DNA of 64,000 nt from Pedobacter sp. MR2016-24 (lineage in GTDB: Bacteria; Bacteroidota; Bacteroidia; Sphingobacteriales; Sphingobacteriaceae), in assembly GCF_026239655.1 (NCBI RefSeq), contig NZ_JAPIVO010000003.1:186001-250000 (forward strand), read 5' to 3'. Every line of letters begins with the position of its first letter. Position 1 is the stretch's first letter. The notes beneath the pieces are model-generated. The model was not told where the DNA came from. It searched no databases and saw nothing but the letters and a program-made list of their open reading frames with translations. The translations under genes were made by a program, and so were the position numbers. Of this stretch, positions 54,044-63,178 are shown one piece after another.

Positions 54044-54397
54044 ATGATTGAGGCTACATTATACGACTACGAGATGATCAACCGCAACGCGGTTTTAGTA
54101 AAAGCGAAAAAGCCATTTTACGATTGGATTAACTATGTAGACCCAGAGTTTCCCGTAATGGACGATGATGAGGGTACCGTTTACCTGATCAAAGAATTGA
54201 AAACAAAAGTTAAGATTGAGAACTGGCTGAAGAAAAACTTTGATCAGATTTTTACAAATGAACTGGCGAACTATCATACAGCTATGTCAGACTGGCCCCA
54301 ACAGCGTACTTACAGGATCTTTAAAGAATGGTTTAGCATAGAGCTGACTTCGATGGTTGTCGATCTGCTGGATTCTCCGATTATTAAAGAAGAATAA
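54044..54397 (+). CDS. Hypothetical protein, 117 aa
   Basis: A soluble, acidic, largely helical protein beginning MIEATLYDYEMINRNAVLV, with an aromatic-rich end (YRIFKEWFSIELTSMVVDLLD). No signal, membrane helix or recognised motif. It sits 25 bp after the PAP2 gene and 27 bp before the GH63-type gene, so it is co-transcribed. Function unknown. Confidence 0.75.
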   Translation: MIEATLYDYEMINRNAVLVKAKKPFYDWINYVDPEFPVMDDDEGTVYLIKELKTKVKIENWLKKNFDQIFTNELANYHTAMSDWPQQRTYRIFKEWFSIELTSMVVDLLDSPIIKEE

Positions 54398-54424
54398 ATA
54401 CCTTTAAATTCTTATTATTGGGAA

Positions 54425-57049
54425 ATGAATCAAAATCCCAATTCAAACCCTGAACAAGAAAGACTGGACCAGCAGTATGAGGCTAAAAAAAATTGGCTGA
54501 AATGGGGTCCATATCTGACCGACCGGCAATGGGGTACTGTGAGGGAAGACTATAGTGCTAACGGGGACGCGTGGAATCATATTAGCCATGATCTGGCCCG
54601 AAGTAAGGCTTACAGGTGGGGTGAAGAAGGAATTGGTGGTTTTAGTGATGATCAGCAATTCCTTTGTATAGGCCTGGCATTATGGAATGGCAAAGATAGT
54701 ATTCTTAAAGAACGTCTTTTTGGTCTCACGAATAATGAAGGCAATCACGGTGAAGATGTAAAGGAATTGTACTACCACCTGGATAGTAGTCCTACACATA
54801 GCTATATGAAAATGCTCTACAAGTATCCGCTAAATGGATTTCCTTACGAAGCGTTAATTACCGAGAATAAAAAAAGAGACAAAACTCAGGGCGAGTACGA
54901 GCTGATTGATACGGGGATATTTGATAATGATGAATACGCTGATGTCTTTATAGAATACGCAAAGCAGGACGAAGATGATTTCCTGATAAAATATACGGTA
55001 TTTAACAGAAGTAAGACAGATGCGGAGATTGATGTAATTCCTAATATCTGGTACCGTAACACATGGTCACACGATGCGCTTGGAACGAAACCCGAAATAT
55101 TAAATCAGGGCCACAATAAACTCATTTTAAGATCTGATCAGATAGGTGATTATCACGCTTATACTGCAGATAATCCAATCCTTTTATTTACGAACAACGA
55201 GACAAATAATCAACGAATTTACGGGGCAGAAAATACTTCTCATTTTTTAAAAGATGGTATTCACGAAAGGATTGTACATGGTATTGAATCAGCAGTAAAT
55301 ACCGAGCAAAGCGGAACTAAGGTAGGCCTCTGGCATAAACTGTCTGTCCCTGCGGGCGGGTCAAAAGAAGTCCGGATTCGTATTTCTAAAAACAAGCAAG
55401 CGGACCCCTTTTATGATTTCGATGAAGTATTCAAGCTAAGAATCTCAGAAACAGACGAATTTTATGAGCTGAAACAAACACTGATTGCAGATGCTGATGA
55501 AAAAATGATGCAAAGACAGGCTTGGGCCGGCATGTTATGGAACAAACAATATTATAATTATGACGTCAACCGCTGGTTAAACGGTGATGGGGGCTCTGCC
55601 GTACCTGCGCTGAGTCGTAAAAACGGCAGGAACAACCACTGGAAACATTTCGTGGCTGGTGACATCATATCTATGCCTGATAAATGGGAATTCCCATGGT
55701 TTGCTACCTGGGATCTTGCATTTCACTGTATCAGCTTCGCTGTGCTGGATCCTGACTTTGCAAAAAAGCAACTAATGCTACTTGTTAGTGCCAATTTCAT
55801 ACATCCCAGTGGTCAGCTGCCGGCTTACGAATGGGATTTCGGCGATGTTAATCCTCCCGTTCATGCTATGGCGGTATGGCACGTTTATCAATCGGATAAA
55901 AAAGATAAGGGTGAGGGGGATTTGTATTTCCTGGTGGAAATGTTCAATAAACTTTTACTGAATTTCACCTGGTGGGTAAATCAAAAAGATAGTGAGGGCA
56001 ATAATATATTCGAGGGTGGATTTCTGGGGTTGGATAACATCGGTATTTTTAACCGGAGCGAGCCTATACCCGGAGGAGGTTTTCTTGAACAGGCAGATGG
56101 TACAAGCTGGATGGCCATGTATGCTTTAAATATGATGCAGATCAGCATAGAGCTTGCCCTGCATGACCATGTGTTTGAAAGTATGGCTATCAAGTTTTCG
56201 GAGCATTTTTTATTTATCGCTGGTTCGATATCTGATATGGGAGAAAATGCCAATGGCCTTTGGGACGATGAAGATGGTTTTTACTACGACATGCTGCGTA
56301 ATGCAGATGGCACGGCGGATCGTTTGCGCTTGCGGAGTATGGTGGGACTTATTCCCATGTTCGCCGTTATCGTATTTGATGAATTCAAATGGAAAAAATT
56401 ACCTGAATTGAAAAAGAGACTCGACTGGTTTATGTCTCAGCGCCCGGACTTAGTTCAGCTGGTTAGTCACTGGAAAGCGACAAATGGCAACAATATCCAC
56501 CTCTTATCATTATTGCGGGGACACAGGATGAAACTTCTGCTGCGCCGTATGTTAGATCCTAATGAATTTCTTTCAGAGTATGGTATCCGCTCATTATCCA
56601 AAATATATAAGGACAGTCCCTATCAATACAAATTAGACGGGGCCGATTATGTGGTGAATTATCTACCAGGAGAAAGTGATTCTGACATGTTTGGCGGAAA
56701 TAGCAACTGGAGGGGACCAATATGGCTGCCGATGAATTATCTGATTATTGAATCGCTGAAAAACTTTCAGGAATATTATACTGACGACTTCAAAGTAGAA
56801 TATCCAACAGGTTCGGGAGAGTACTTCTCACTCGCAGAAATTGCCGGACTGCTGAGCAAAAGACTGAAGTCTATATTTTTGCGAAACGGTGATGGGGAAC
56901 GACCCGTTTTTGGTGGCCATACCAAGTTCAACCATGATCCGGAGTTTAAGGATTATATTCTCTTTCATGAATACTTTAACGGCGATTCGGGAAAAGGATT
57001 GGGAGCAAGCCACCAGACAGGCTGGACAGGTCTGATTGCACTTCTTTAA
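54425..57049 (+). CDS. GH63-type glucosidase (mannosylglycerate-hydrolase-like fold)
   Basis: An 874-aa cytoplasmic glycosidase without signal peptide. Conserved opening WGPYLTDRQWGTVREDYSANGDAW. The (alpha/alpha)6 barrel has WDLAFHCISFAVLDP, PAYEWDFGDVNPPVHAMA and the C-terminal FGGNSNWRGPIWLPMNYLI. It resembles family GH63 proteins annotated as glucosidase in Bacteroidota and related to mannosylglycerate hydrolase. Candidate substrates are glucosyl- or mannosyl-glycerate/glucose compatible solutes or alpha-glucosides. It precedes proBA by 31 bp, which fits an osmolyte theme but does not prove it. Confidence 0.82.
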   Translation: MNQNPNSNPEQERLDQQYEAKKNWLKWGPYLTDRQWGTVREDYSANGDAWNHISHDLARSKAYRWGEEGIGGFSDDQQFLCIGLALWNGKDSILKERLFGLTNNEGNHGEDVKELYYHLDSSPTHSYMKMLYKYPLNGFPYEALITENKKRDKTQGEYELIDTGIFDNDEYADVFIEYAKQDEDDFLIKYTVFNRSKTDAEIDVIPNIWYRNTWSHDALGTKPEILNQGHNKLILRSDQIGDYHAYTADNPILLFTNNETNNQRIYGAENTSHFLKDGIHERIVHGIESAVNTEQSGTKVGLWHKLSVPAGGSKEVRIRISKNKQADPFYDFDEVFKLRISETDEFYELKQTLIADADEKMMQRQAWAGMLWNKQYYNYDVNRWLNGDGGSAVPALSRKNGRNNHWKHFVAGDIISMPDKWEFPWFATWDLAFHCISFAVLDPDFAKKQLMLLVSANFIHPSGQLPAYEWDFGDVNPPVHAMAVWHVYQSDKKDKGEGDLYFLVEMFNKLLLNFTWWVNQKDSEGNNIFEGGFLGLDNIGIFNRSEPIPGGGFLEQADGTSWMAMYALNMMQISIELALHDHVFESMAIKFSEHFLFIAGSISDMGENANGLWDDEDGFYYDMLRNADGTADRLRLRSMVGLIPMFAVIVFDEFKWKKLPELKKRLDWFMSQRPDLVQLVSHWKATNGNNIHLLSLLRGHRMKLLLRRMLDPNEFLSEYGIRSLSKIYKDSPYQYKLDGADYVVNYLPGESDSDMFGGNSNWRGPIWLPMNYLIIESLKNFQEYYTDDFKVEYPTGSGEYFSLAEIAGLLSKRLKSIFLRNGDGERPVFGGHTKFNHDPEFKDYILFHEYFNGDSGKGLGASHQTGWTGLIALL

Positions 57050-57080
57050 ATAAATAATACATTATTGAATTTCATTTATT

Positions 57081-58160
57081 ATGCCCTTTAAGTATAAAAA
57101 GATAGTTGTAAAGATTGGTTCAAATGTCCTTACCCGGTCGGACGGACTGCCGGATGAGCACAGGATTGCCAACCTGGTTGAACAGATTGTAAACCTTAAA
57201 AAGCAAGGGATCAGTGTAATTGTAATATCTTCTGGTGCAGTAGCATCTGGCAGGAGTATGTTCAGCATATCAGAGAAACATGATGCTGTGGCAGCGAGAC
57301 AGCTACTCGCTTCTATAGGTCAGATTAAGCTGATCAACAACTATATGTCCTTATTCCAAAAATACGATTTGTTATGCTCCCAGGTATTGGTAACCAAAGA
57401 GGACTTTAGAGATAGAAAACATTATTTAAATATAAAAGGCTGTTTAAACATCCTGCTTAAAAACAATGTGATTCCTATAGTTAATGAGAATGATGTGGTT
57501 TCTGTCACCGAGCTGATGTTTACAGATAATGATGAACTTGCCGCATTAATTGCATCAATGCTTGATGCCGATGCGCTGATTATTCTGTCTAACGTAGACG
57601 GTATCTATAATGGCGATCCAAAATCTGCCACTTCAGCATTGATTCCGGAAGTTAAAAAAAATATGGAAGAGATAGACAGTTTCATCAGCACGGCAAAATC
57701 AGGATTAGGCAGAGGCGGGATGGTAACTAAGCTGGGTATGGCGAGGAAAGTGGCAAAATTGGGTATACCTGTACATATTACCAATGGAATGCGTGATGAT
57801 ATCGTGTACGACCTATTGTTCGGGAATGCATTAAACACTTATTTTGTGCCTGAAAAGGTTACTTCAGGCAAGAAAAAATGGATAGCTCACTCAGAGCAAT
57901 CTGCCACCGGGAGTGTTCAGCTAAATGCAGGTGCTAAAATGGCCTTGATTTCAGGAGCCGCACACAGCTTACTGCCAGTAGGAATAACTGCTGTAATTTC
58001 GGCATTTGAGAAAGGTGATATTATCAGATTACTAGATGAGCAGAATAAACTGATAGGTCTGGGGATTGCAGATTATAATTCCGAAAAAGCAAAAGAGAGA
58101 ATAGGGCAGAAGGGACATAAAGCTTTGGTCCATTATAATTATTTTTATGCAGTAGATTAA
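57081..58160 (+). CDS. proB: Glutamate 5-kinase
   Basis: A 359-aa amino-acid kinase catalysing the first step of proline synthesis (glutamate to glutamyl-5-phosphate). N-terminal AAK domain: [28 protein letters not shown] and the feedback-site region [20 protein letters not shown]-terminal PUA domain (about 275-359) is present. proA starts 10 bp later. The order proB-proA is standard. Confidence 0.97.
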   Translation: MPFKYKKIVVKIGSNVLTRSDGLPDEHRIANLVEQIVNLKKQGISVIVISSGAVASGRSMFSISEKHDAVAARQLLASIGQIKLINNYMSLFQKYDLLCSQVLVTKEDFRDRKHYLNIKGCLNILLKNNVIPIVNENDVVSVTELMFTDNDELAALIASMLDADALIILSNVDGIYNGDPKSATSALIPEVKKNMEEIDSFISTAKSGLGRGGMVTKLGMARKVAKLGIPVHITNGMRDDIVYDLLFGNALNTYFVPEKVTSGKKKWIAHSEQSATGSVQLNAGAKMALISGAAHSLLPVGITAVISAFEKGDIIRLLDEQNKLIGLGIADYNSEKAKERIGQKGHKALVHYNYFYAVD

Positions 58161-58170
58161 ACCAGCAGCA

Positions 58171-59415
58171 ATGAGATACAAGCAATACTTTGAAAATGCA
58201 AAAAAGGGGAGTGCAATTCTAAATCAGATCAGCAAAAACACTATTGATGAAATCCTGAAGGATATCGCGGATAACCTGTTGTTAAAAGCTGACTATATCC
58301 TTAAGGCTAATCAGGAGGATCTGGAGAAAATGCCCGCAACGGATCCAAAATATGATCGTCTGAAATTAAATGACGCGAGGTTGGAAGCCATGGCAAGAGA
58401 AGTGCTTAATGTGGTGGATTTAGAAAGTCCGTTAGCAGAAATTATTTCCAGCAGTAAGCTCCCGAATGGGCTTGACATTTCAAAAATCAGGGTTCCTCTT
58501 GGCGTGGTGGGCGTAATCTATGAAGCCCGGCCGAATGTTACTCTTGATGTATTTGCACTATGTTTTAAAACAGGAAACGTTGCCATTTTAAAAGGAGGAA
58601 GTGATGCTGAGGCTTCTAATAAAGCCATTATGAGCGTCATTCATGATGTTCTGCATCAGCATGGAATAGATGTGTCTGTAGTCGTCCTGCTTCCGGCAGA
58701 AAGGGAGTCTACCGCAGCATTACTTCAAGCTGTTGGCTACGTTGATGTGTTGATCCCTCGCGGGAGTCAGTCGCTCATCAACTATGTCCGTGAACACAGC
58801 AAAGTACCTGTCATCGAAACCGGGGCAGGTATCGTCCACACCTATTTCGATGAATCAGGTGATCCTGTAAAAGGCAGGGATATTATTTTTAATGCTAAAA
58901 CCAGAAGAGTGAGTGTGTGTAATGCTTTAGACTGTCTGCTCATACATCAGGACAGGCTAAACGATTTATGGAACATAGTTGAACCTTTAGTTCAGCAGAA
59001 GGTTCAGCTCTTTGCGGATCATAGCAGCTATACTATTTTAAAAGATAAATATCCGCCGAATCTACTTCAGCCTGCTGAGGAAGAACATTATGGTACAGAA
59101 TTTCTGGATTATAAAATGGCTGTTAAAACAGTTGAAAATTTGCAGGAGGCATTAACACATATACAGCTGCACAGTTCAAAACATAGTGAAGCCATCATTG
59201 CGGAAGATGAAGAAAAAATTCTTTCTTTTCTCAATGCTGTAGATGCCGCTGCAGTCTATGCCAATGCATCAACAGCTTTTACGGACGGCGGACAATTTGG
59301 GCTGGGAGCGGAGATTGGCATCAGTACACAGAAATTGCATGCCCGGGGACCTATGGGACTATCTGAATTAACAAGTTACAAATGGGTGATCAGAGGTACC
59401 GGACAGATCAGGTGA
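58171..59415 (+). CDS. proA: Glutamate-5-semialdehyde dehydrogenase (gamma-glutamyl phosphate reductase)
   Basis: A 414-aa ALDH-fold enzyme reducing glutamyl-5-phosphate with NADPH. Catalytic Cys250 in [10 protein letters not shown]. Typical segments are [42 protein letters not shown] and the C-terminal [21 protein letters not shown]. The length is normal. It forms the proline pair with proB and is closed by a terminator shared with the convergent regulator gene. Confidence 0.97.
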   Translation: MRYKQYFENAKKGSAILNQISKNTIDEILKDIADNLLLKADYILKANQEDLEKMPATDPKYDRLKLNDARLEAMAREVLNVVDLESPLAEIISSSKLPNGLDISKIRVPLGVVGVIYEARPNVTLDVFALCFKTGNVAILKGGSDAEASNKAIMSVIHDVLHQHGIDVSVVVLLPAERESTAALLQAVGYVDVLIPRGSQSLINYVREHSKVPVIETGAGIVHTYFDESGDPVKGRDIIFNAKTRRVSVCNALDCLLIHQDRLNDLWNIVEPLVQQKVQLFADHSSYTILKDKYPPNLLQPAEEEHYGTEFLDYKMAVKTVENLQEALTHIQLHSSKHSEAIIAEDEEKILSFLNAVDAAAVYANASTAFTDGGQFGLGAEIGISTQKLHARGPMGLSELTSYKWVIRGTGQIR

Positions 59416-59416
59416 T

Positions 59417-59450
59417 AAAATAAACAGGAGATGCATCCCCTGTTTATTTT
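59417..59450. terminator. Bidirectional terminator proA / AsnC-type regulator
   Basis: A perfect 12-bp stem (59417-59428 with 59439-59450) with A/T runs at the base and a 10-nt loop between convergent genes. Confidence 0.88.
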
Positions 59451-59473
59451 ATGAATTATTTTACCCTGGAGCT

Positions 59474-59890
59474 TTATTTTGGTGGCTTCATTGCTTTTCC
59501 GAATTCATAGATATTTCGCTCAATCTTCCTGTGCGTTGAAATTACATCAGTACTGATGACCAGTTCGACCATCTTATCGTTAACACTGAAAGAATAAGTT
59601 GTCATGTCGTCATTATTTACAATTTCGGTATCTAAGCGCCTGTAGTCTTCCGCATTAAACTTTGCCGGATCGATATGATGAAGTCTGTCTACCGCTTTGA
59701 TTAGTTTTCTTTTGTCCAGCCGGATAGTATAACTCAGGATCAGTCCTGACGTCACTAAATATCTTCTGTGTTTTGCGACTGTAGTTTCAGATCTTTTTAT
59801 TTTATCAGCAATCTCCTTGTTTGTCAGTGATGCATCTATAATTAAAAGATTTAAGATCTGAATATCAATTGCCCTTATTTTTACTGCCAT
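59474..59890 (-). CDS. AsnC/Lrp-type winged-helix regulator
   Basis: A 138-aa protein with an N-terminal AsnC-like HTH (about 5-55: IDIQILNLLIIDASLTNKEI followed by KRSETTVAKHRRYLV). The C-terminal part (about 60-138) is shorter than, and not clearly, the RAM ligand domain of true Lrp proteins, so effector sensing is uncertain. It is divergent from the sigma-factor gene across a 289-bp AT-rich region and might control it. Confidence 0.7.
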   Translation of the reverse strand: MAVKIRAIDIQILNLLIIDASLTNKEIADKIKRSETTVAKHRRYLVTSGLILSYTIRLDKRKLIKAVDRLHHIDPAKFNAEDYRRLDTEIVNNDDMTTYSFSVNDKMVELVISTDVISTHRKIERNIYEFGKAMKPPK

Positions 59891-60179
59891 TATATGCTAT
59901 ATGTGTTTAATCCCGTCTATAAAAAAGCACACGTACCTTTATGTGTCCGCTCAATGAATTATCTCTATGGTGTAACATGTAATTCAAAAATACAAATTAA
60001 ATATCTATTAGATTTAATTAAAGTTGAAATAAATAAACATCCTTAAAAAAAACTTATTTCATTCATAATTTGTCTGTTTTTGACTTTTTTAGTAAGAATT
60101 ACATCCTTCTTTGTTTTTAAAAAATTTAATACCCACTATTGCGCCATTGTTAATAAAGTATCTGTATTAAATTAACAGC
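59891..60179. promoter_or_regulatory. Divergent region between regulator and sigma-factor genes
   Basis: 289 bp, very AT-rich with long A and T runs; should hold promoters for both genes. No exact -33/-7 pair was identified. Confidence 0.3.
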
Positions 60180-61043
60180 ATGAGGGAGTTAAAATTAGAA
60201 TCATCAATTACCAGCAGAGATGCTGCGTCTCTGCACAAATACCTGGTTGATATCGGAAAGATTGTCCTGCTGACAACTGAAGAAGAAGTTATGCTTACCA
60301 GAAAGATCAGATCAGGAGATAACGATGCGCTGGAAAGACTGATCAAAACGAATCTCCGGTTTGTTGTTTCTGTAGCGAAGAAATACCAGCATCGAGGTAT
60401 GAGTATGGGTGATCTGATTAATGAAGGAAACCTGGGACTCATTAAGGCGGCTAAGAAATTTGACGAAACGAAAGGATTTAAGTTTATATCCTTTGCCGTG
60501 TGGTGGATCAGGCAATCCATATTGCTTGCCCTCGCTGAGCAGACCAGAACGATCCGTCTCCCCCTGAACATTGTTTCCAGCATCACTAAAATTAATAATG
60601 CTATGGGAGCGCTGGAGCAACAATATGAACGTTTGCCAACAAATGAAGAACTGGCACTGGAGGTAAAACTGAAAGAGGAGCGAGTCGCAGAATATCAGCA
60701 AAGAGCCAAACTGTCTTTTTCTCTTGATGCAGTTATGGGTAAAGAATCTCATCACACATTGCACGATGTCATTTCAGACAGTGGGGCTGCAGCCGATCAT
60801 TTATTATTACCAGCTTCGAGACTGGAGGATATCAATCAGATTTTAAAAAAAATCCCTAAACGGGAAGCTAATATTATCAGACTCTGTTTTGGAATCGGAA
60901 TCAAGGAACCCTTGTCTCTGCAGGAGCTGTCAGTAATCTATGGTTTGAGTAAAGAGAGAATCCGGCAGATTAAAGATAGTGGATTAAATAAACTCAGGTC
61001 CATAAACAGAATAAACACTATCCATAAAGCAACCAATAAATAA
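60180..61043 (+). CDS. RpoD-like sigma-70 factor, secondary paralogue
   Basis: A 287-aa sigma factor built like the short Bacteroidota primary sigma. Region 1.2 is ITSRDAASLHKYLVDIG and region 2 contains NLRFVVSVAKKYQHRG, DLINEGNLGLIKAAKKFDETKGFKFISFAVWWIRQ. Region 3 is present, and region 4.2 carries LSLQELSVIYGLSKERIRQIKDSGLNKL. Compared with the housekeeping protein, regions 3 and 4.1 and the C-terminus look diverged (for example LCFGIGIKEPLS), so this is probably an alternative group-2 factor. A small gene follows after 6 bp. Confidence 0.88.
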   Translation: MRELKLESSITSRDAASLHKYLVDIGKIVLLTTEEEVMLTRKIRSGDNDALERLIKTNLRFVVSVAKKYQHRGMSMGDLINEGNLGLIKAAKKFDETKGFKFISFAVWWIRQSILLALAEQTRTIRLPLNIVSSITKINNAMGALEQQYERLPTNEELALEVKLKEERVAEYQQRAKLSFSLDAVMGKESHHTLHDVISDSGAAADHLLLPASRLEDINQILKKIPKREANIIRLCFGIGIKEPLSLQELSVIYGLSKERIRQIKDSGLNKLRSINRINTIHKATNK

Positions 61044-61049
61044 CAAATA

Positions 61050-61418
61050 ATGTATAACGATTCAATTAGGTATTGCAGTGATCTGCAACAGATTAATGGC
61101 GTAGTAGTCATTTTGAAAGACGGGGAGGATTTGTCTATAGACCTCCTGAATTCCAACTTTCTGGCATTAGAATATCTCAGGTTAAAAAAACGCACAGATA
61201 AAGCACTGACACAATCGGTTCAGGCAGCCGATCAGTATATTAAAGATCATGTGATTTGTGTGAACAATATGCTCATCGCTATTTATGAGTTATCAATCCT
61301 CGTTAACGGAAAGACGACCGGGATGAGTAAGCAGGAAAAAATTAAAAAGGATAATTACGAGGCGCTACGGGTCTGGATAAATCAGTTAAGATTATTTTAC
61401 GACAAGAAAGGAAAATAG
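61050..61418 (+). CDS. Hypothetical protein co-transcribed with the sigma factor
   Basis: A 122-aa, soluble, mostly helical and charged protein. No recognised domain, signal or membrane helix. It starts 6 bp after the sigma gene, so the two are probably translated from one mRNA; a regulatory partner of the sigma factor is conceivable but nothing in the sequence shows it. A terminator follows. Confidence 0.7.
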   Translation: MYNDSIRYCSDLQQINGVVVILKDGEDLSIDLLNSNFLALEYLRLKKRTDKALTQSVQAADQYIKDHVICVNNMLIAIYELSILVNGKTTGMSKQEKIKKDNYEALRVWINQLRLFYDKKGK

Positions 61419-61456
61419 ACGCTACAATTGATTATTAGGAATCCACAAATTTAAAT

Positions 61457-61494
61457 CGCGTAGTATTAATCTATATACTGATAAATACTACGCG
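61457..61494. terminator. Bidirectional terminator
   Basis: A perfect 11-bp stem (CGCGTAGTATT, 61457-61467, with 61484-61494) and AT-rich 16-nt loop between convergent genes. Confidence 0.75.
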
Positions 61495-61501
61495 TTAATA
61501 A

Positions 61502-61822
61502 TTATACGAATGCAGGGACTGCACTATTGGGATCATTTCCCTGAATTTGATTTTTACGCACCTGATAAACTTCGGTGGGATGCCTGATATAACCATCTCT
61601 GATGCCTTTAATAGAGTCGTACAGCAAATATCCGCCCAGACATGCCTCCTGAAAGCCAATTACAGGATGTTTATATATGTTCTTAATTCCTTTCTGAAAA
61701 ATATATGCACCGGCTATAATAGACAGCAGGCTTTTGCCGATATTTAAATTGTCCGGATCAAGGTTATCAAGCAGCTTTTTTCCGGCAATAATGGTTAAAT
61801 TATGTGTGATCTTACTTAACAT
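61502..61822 (-). CDS. Small membrane-associated protein (DUF2892-like)
   Basis: 106 aa with two weakly hydrophobic segments (about 29-45, NIGKSLLSIIAGAYIFQKG, and about 57-70, EACLGGYLLYDSI). The pattern, two short helices ending in GGYLLY, recalls DUF2892/YgaP-type small membrane domains. No catalytic residue is evident. It stands alone, convergent with the sigma-factor pair. Confidence 0.55.
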   Translation of the reverse strand: MLSKITHNLTIIAGKKLLDNLDPDNLNIGKSLLSIIAGAYIFQKGIKNIYKHPVIGFQEACLGGYLLYDSIKGIRDGYIRHPTEVYQVRKNQIQGNDPNSAVPAFV

Positions 61823-61912
61823 GTGCTTTTCTATTTGATTTTCTATTTCAACACATTTCAGCGTTTCTTTGTTTGCCGGAATACTGATAAATTCATAACC
61901 CGCTAGTAATCA

Positions 61913-63142
61913 TTAATGAAAAGAAACACCTGCATTTTCTTTATCGATCTCAATCTTATTTTTTATATTTTTTCTGCCTGTATACAGTATAAGCAATGCA
62001 AAAATTGAAGTTGATGCCATAATCGCTACCATAGGAACAGATGAGCGTGTATCGAACATACTCACTAAAACTGACGCCAGGGCACCAAGTCCCATTTGTA
62101 CTGCACCCATTAATGCAGATGCACTGCCGGCATTTTTACTAAAAGGAGCAAGAGATAACGCAGAGGCATTCGGACTTGCAAAACCGAGACAACTCAGGAA
62201 AATAAATAATAAGGCAATAGTTTCAGGAAGACCAAACCAGCCATTTATACTGCCTGTAAGAAATACAATGCCAGTAATGGACTGACAAATTAAAGAAGCG
62301 AAAATTAACTGTTCACTGCTGAACCTGCGTAACATTAAAGTGTTGACCTGACTTGCACCTATTAATCCGATCGACAGAAAAGCAAATATCCATCCGTAAG
62401 TTTCTTCTTTTACAGCGAAGATATCCATGAACAGGAGTGGGGATCCTGCGACATAAGCAAATAGTCCGGAGAAAGCGATGGCACCAGTAAAAGCATAAGT
62501 ATAAAACTGTGGCTCTTTAAGCACAGATATGAAATTTATAAGAATAGGTTTTGGTTTCAGAGACAGGGTTTTATCAGGCTGATAACTTTCCGGTAAACCA
62601 AATATGCTGGCAAACAAATTCACCGCACCAAGCAGCATTAAAATGATGAAGACGGAATGCCATCCAAATGCTGTAGTAACGTATCCGCCGACAGTTGGAG
62701 CAATCATTGGTGAAACACCAACAACCAACATGAGCAGGGCAAATACTTTAGCATTATCCTTGACAGGAAAAAGATCGCGAACCATTGCAATTGATGCTAC
62801 TGCGGCTGCACAGCTACCAACCGCTTGTACGCACCTGAGCATAATCAGCCATTCAATACTATTTGCAAATGCGCAGCCAAGTGATGCTAAAATGTAAACC
62901 GATAAACCAATGTATAATGGCTTTTTTCTACCGAAACGGTCCAATAGCGGACCGTATAATAACTGCCCTATAGATATACCGATAAAAAATCCCGATAAAG
63001 AAAGTGATACTTTAGCTACGGTCGTATGTAAGTCTTTAGCAATAGCAGGGAAACCAGGCAGGTACATATCTATAGAAAATGGGCCAAGTGCTGTCAGTGA
63101 GCCAAGTAAAAGTATAAGAAAGAAATATTTAGTTTTCGTCAT
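61913..63142 (-). CDS. Bcr/CflA-family multidrug efflux MFS transporter
   Basis: A 409-aa, 12-helix major facilitator. The first helix contains the diagnostic GPFSIDMYLPGFPAIA, and the motif-A loop reads YGPLLDRFGRKKPLYIGL. Helix 4/5 holds RCVQAVGSCAAAVASIAMVRD and the motif-C-like GVSPMIAPTVGG, as in drug:proton antiporters of the Bcr/CmlA group. Likely exports antibiotics or dipeptides. It lies 36 bp after the nucleoside phosphorylase gene and is probably co-transcribed with it. Confidence 0.92.
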   Translation of the reverse strand: MTKTKYFFLILLLGSLTALGPFSIDMYLPGFPAIAKDLHTTVAKVSLSLSGFFIGISIGQLLYGPLLDRFGRKKPLYIGLSVYILASLGCAFANSIEWLIMLRCVQAVGSCAAAVASIAMVRDLFPVKDNAKVFALLMLVVGVSPMIAPTVGGYVTTAFGWHSVFIILMLLGAVNLFASIFGLPESYQPDKTLSLKPKPILINFISVLKEPQFYTYAFTGAIAFSGLFAYVAGSPLLFMDIFAVKEETYGWIFAFLSIGLIGASQVNTLMLRRFSSEQLIFASLICQSITGIVFLTGSINGWFGLPETIALLFIFLSCLGFASPNASALSLAPFSKNAGSASALMGAVQMGLGALASVLVSMFDTRSSVPMVAIMASTSIFALLILYTGRKNIKNKIEIDKENAGVSFH

Positions 63143-63178
63143 GTTTAAAATCGAATATTAATCGGGCCTGAAATGATA

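Noticed and set aside
61502..61822. Rhodanese/YgaP protein
   Set aside because: Only the small membrane domain resemblance is seen; no rhodanese domain or active-site Cys.
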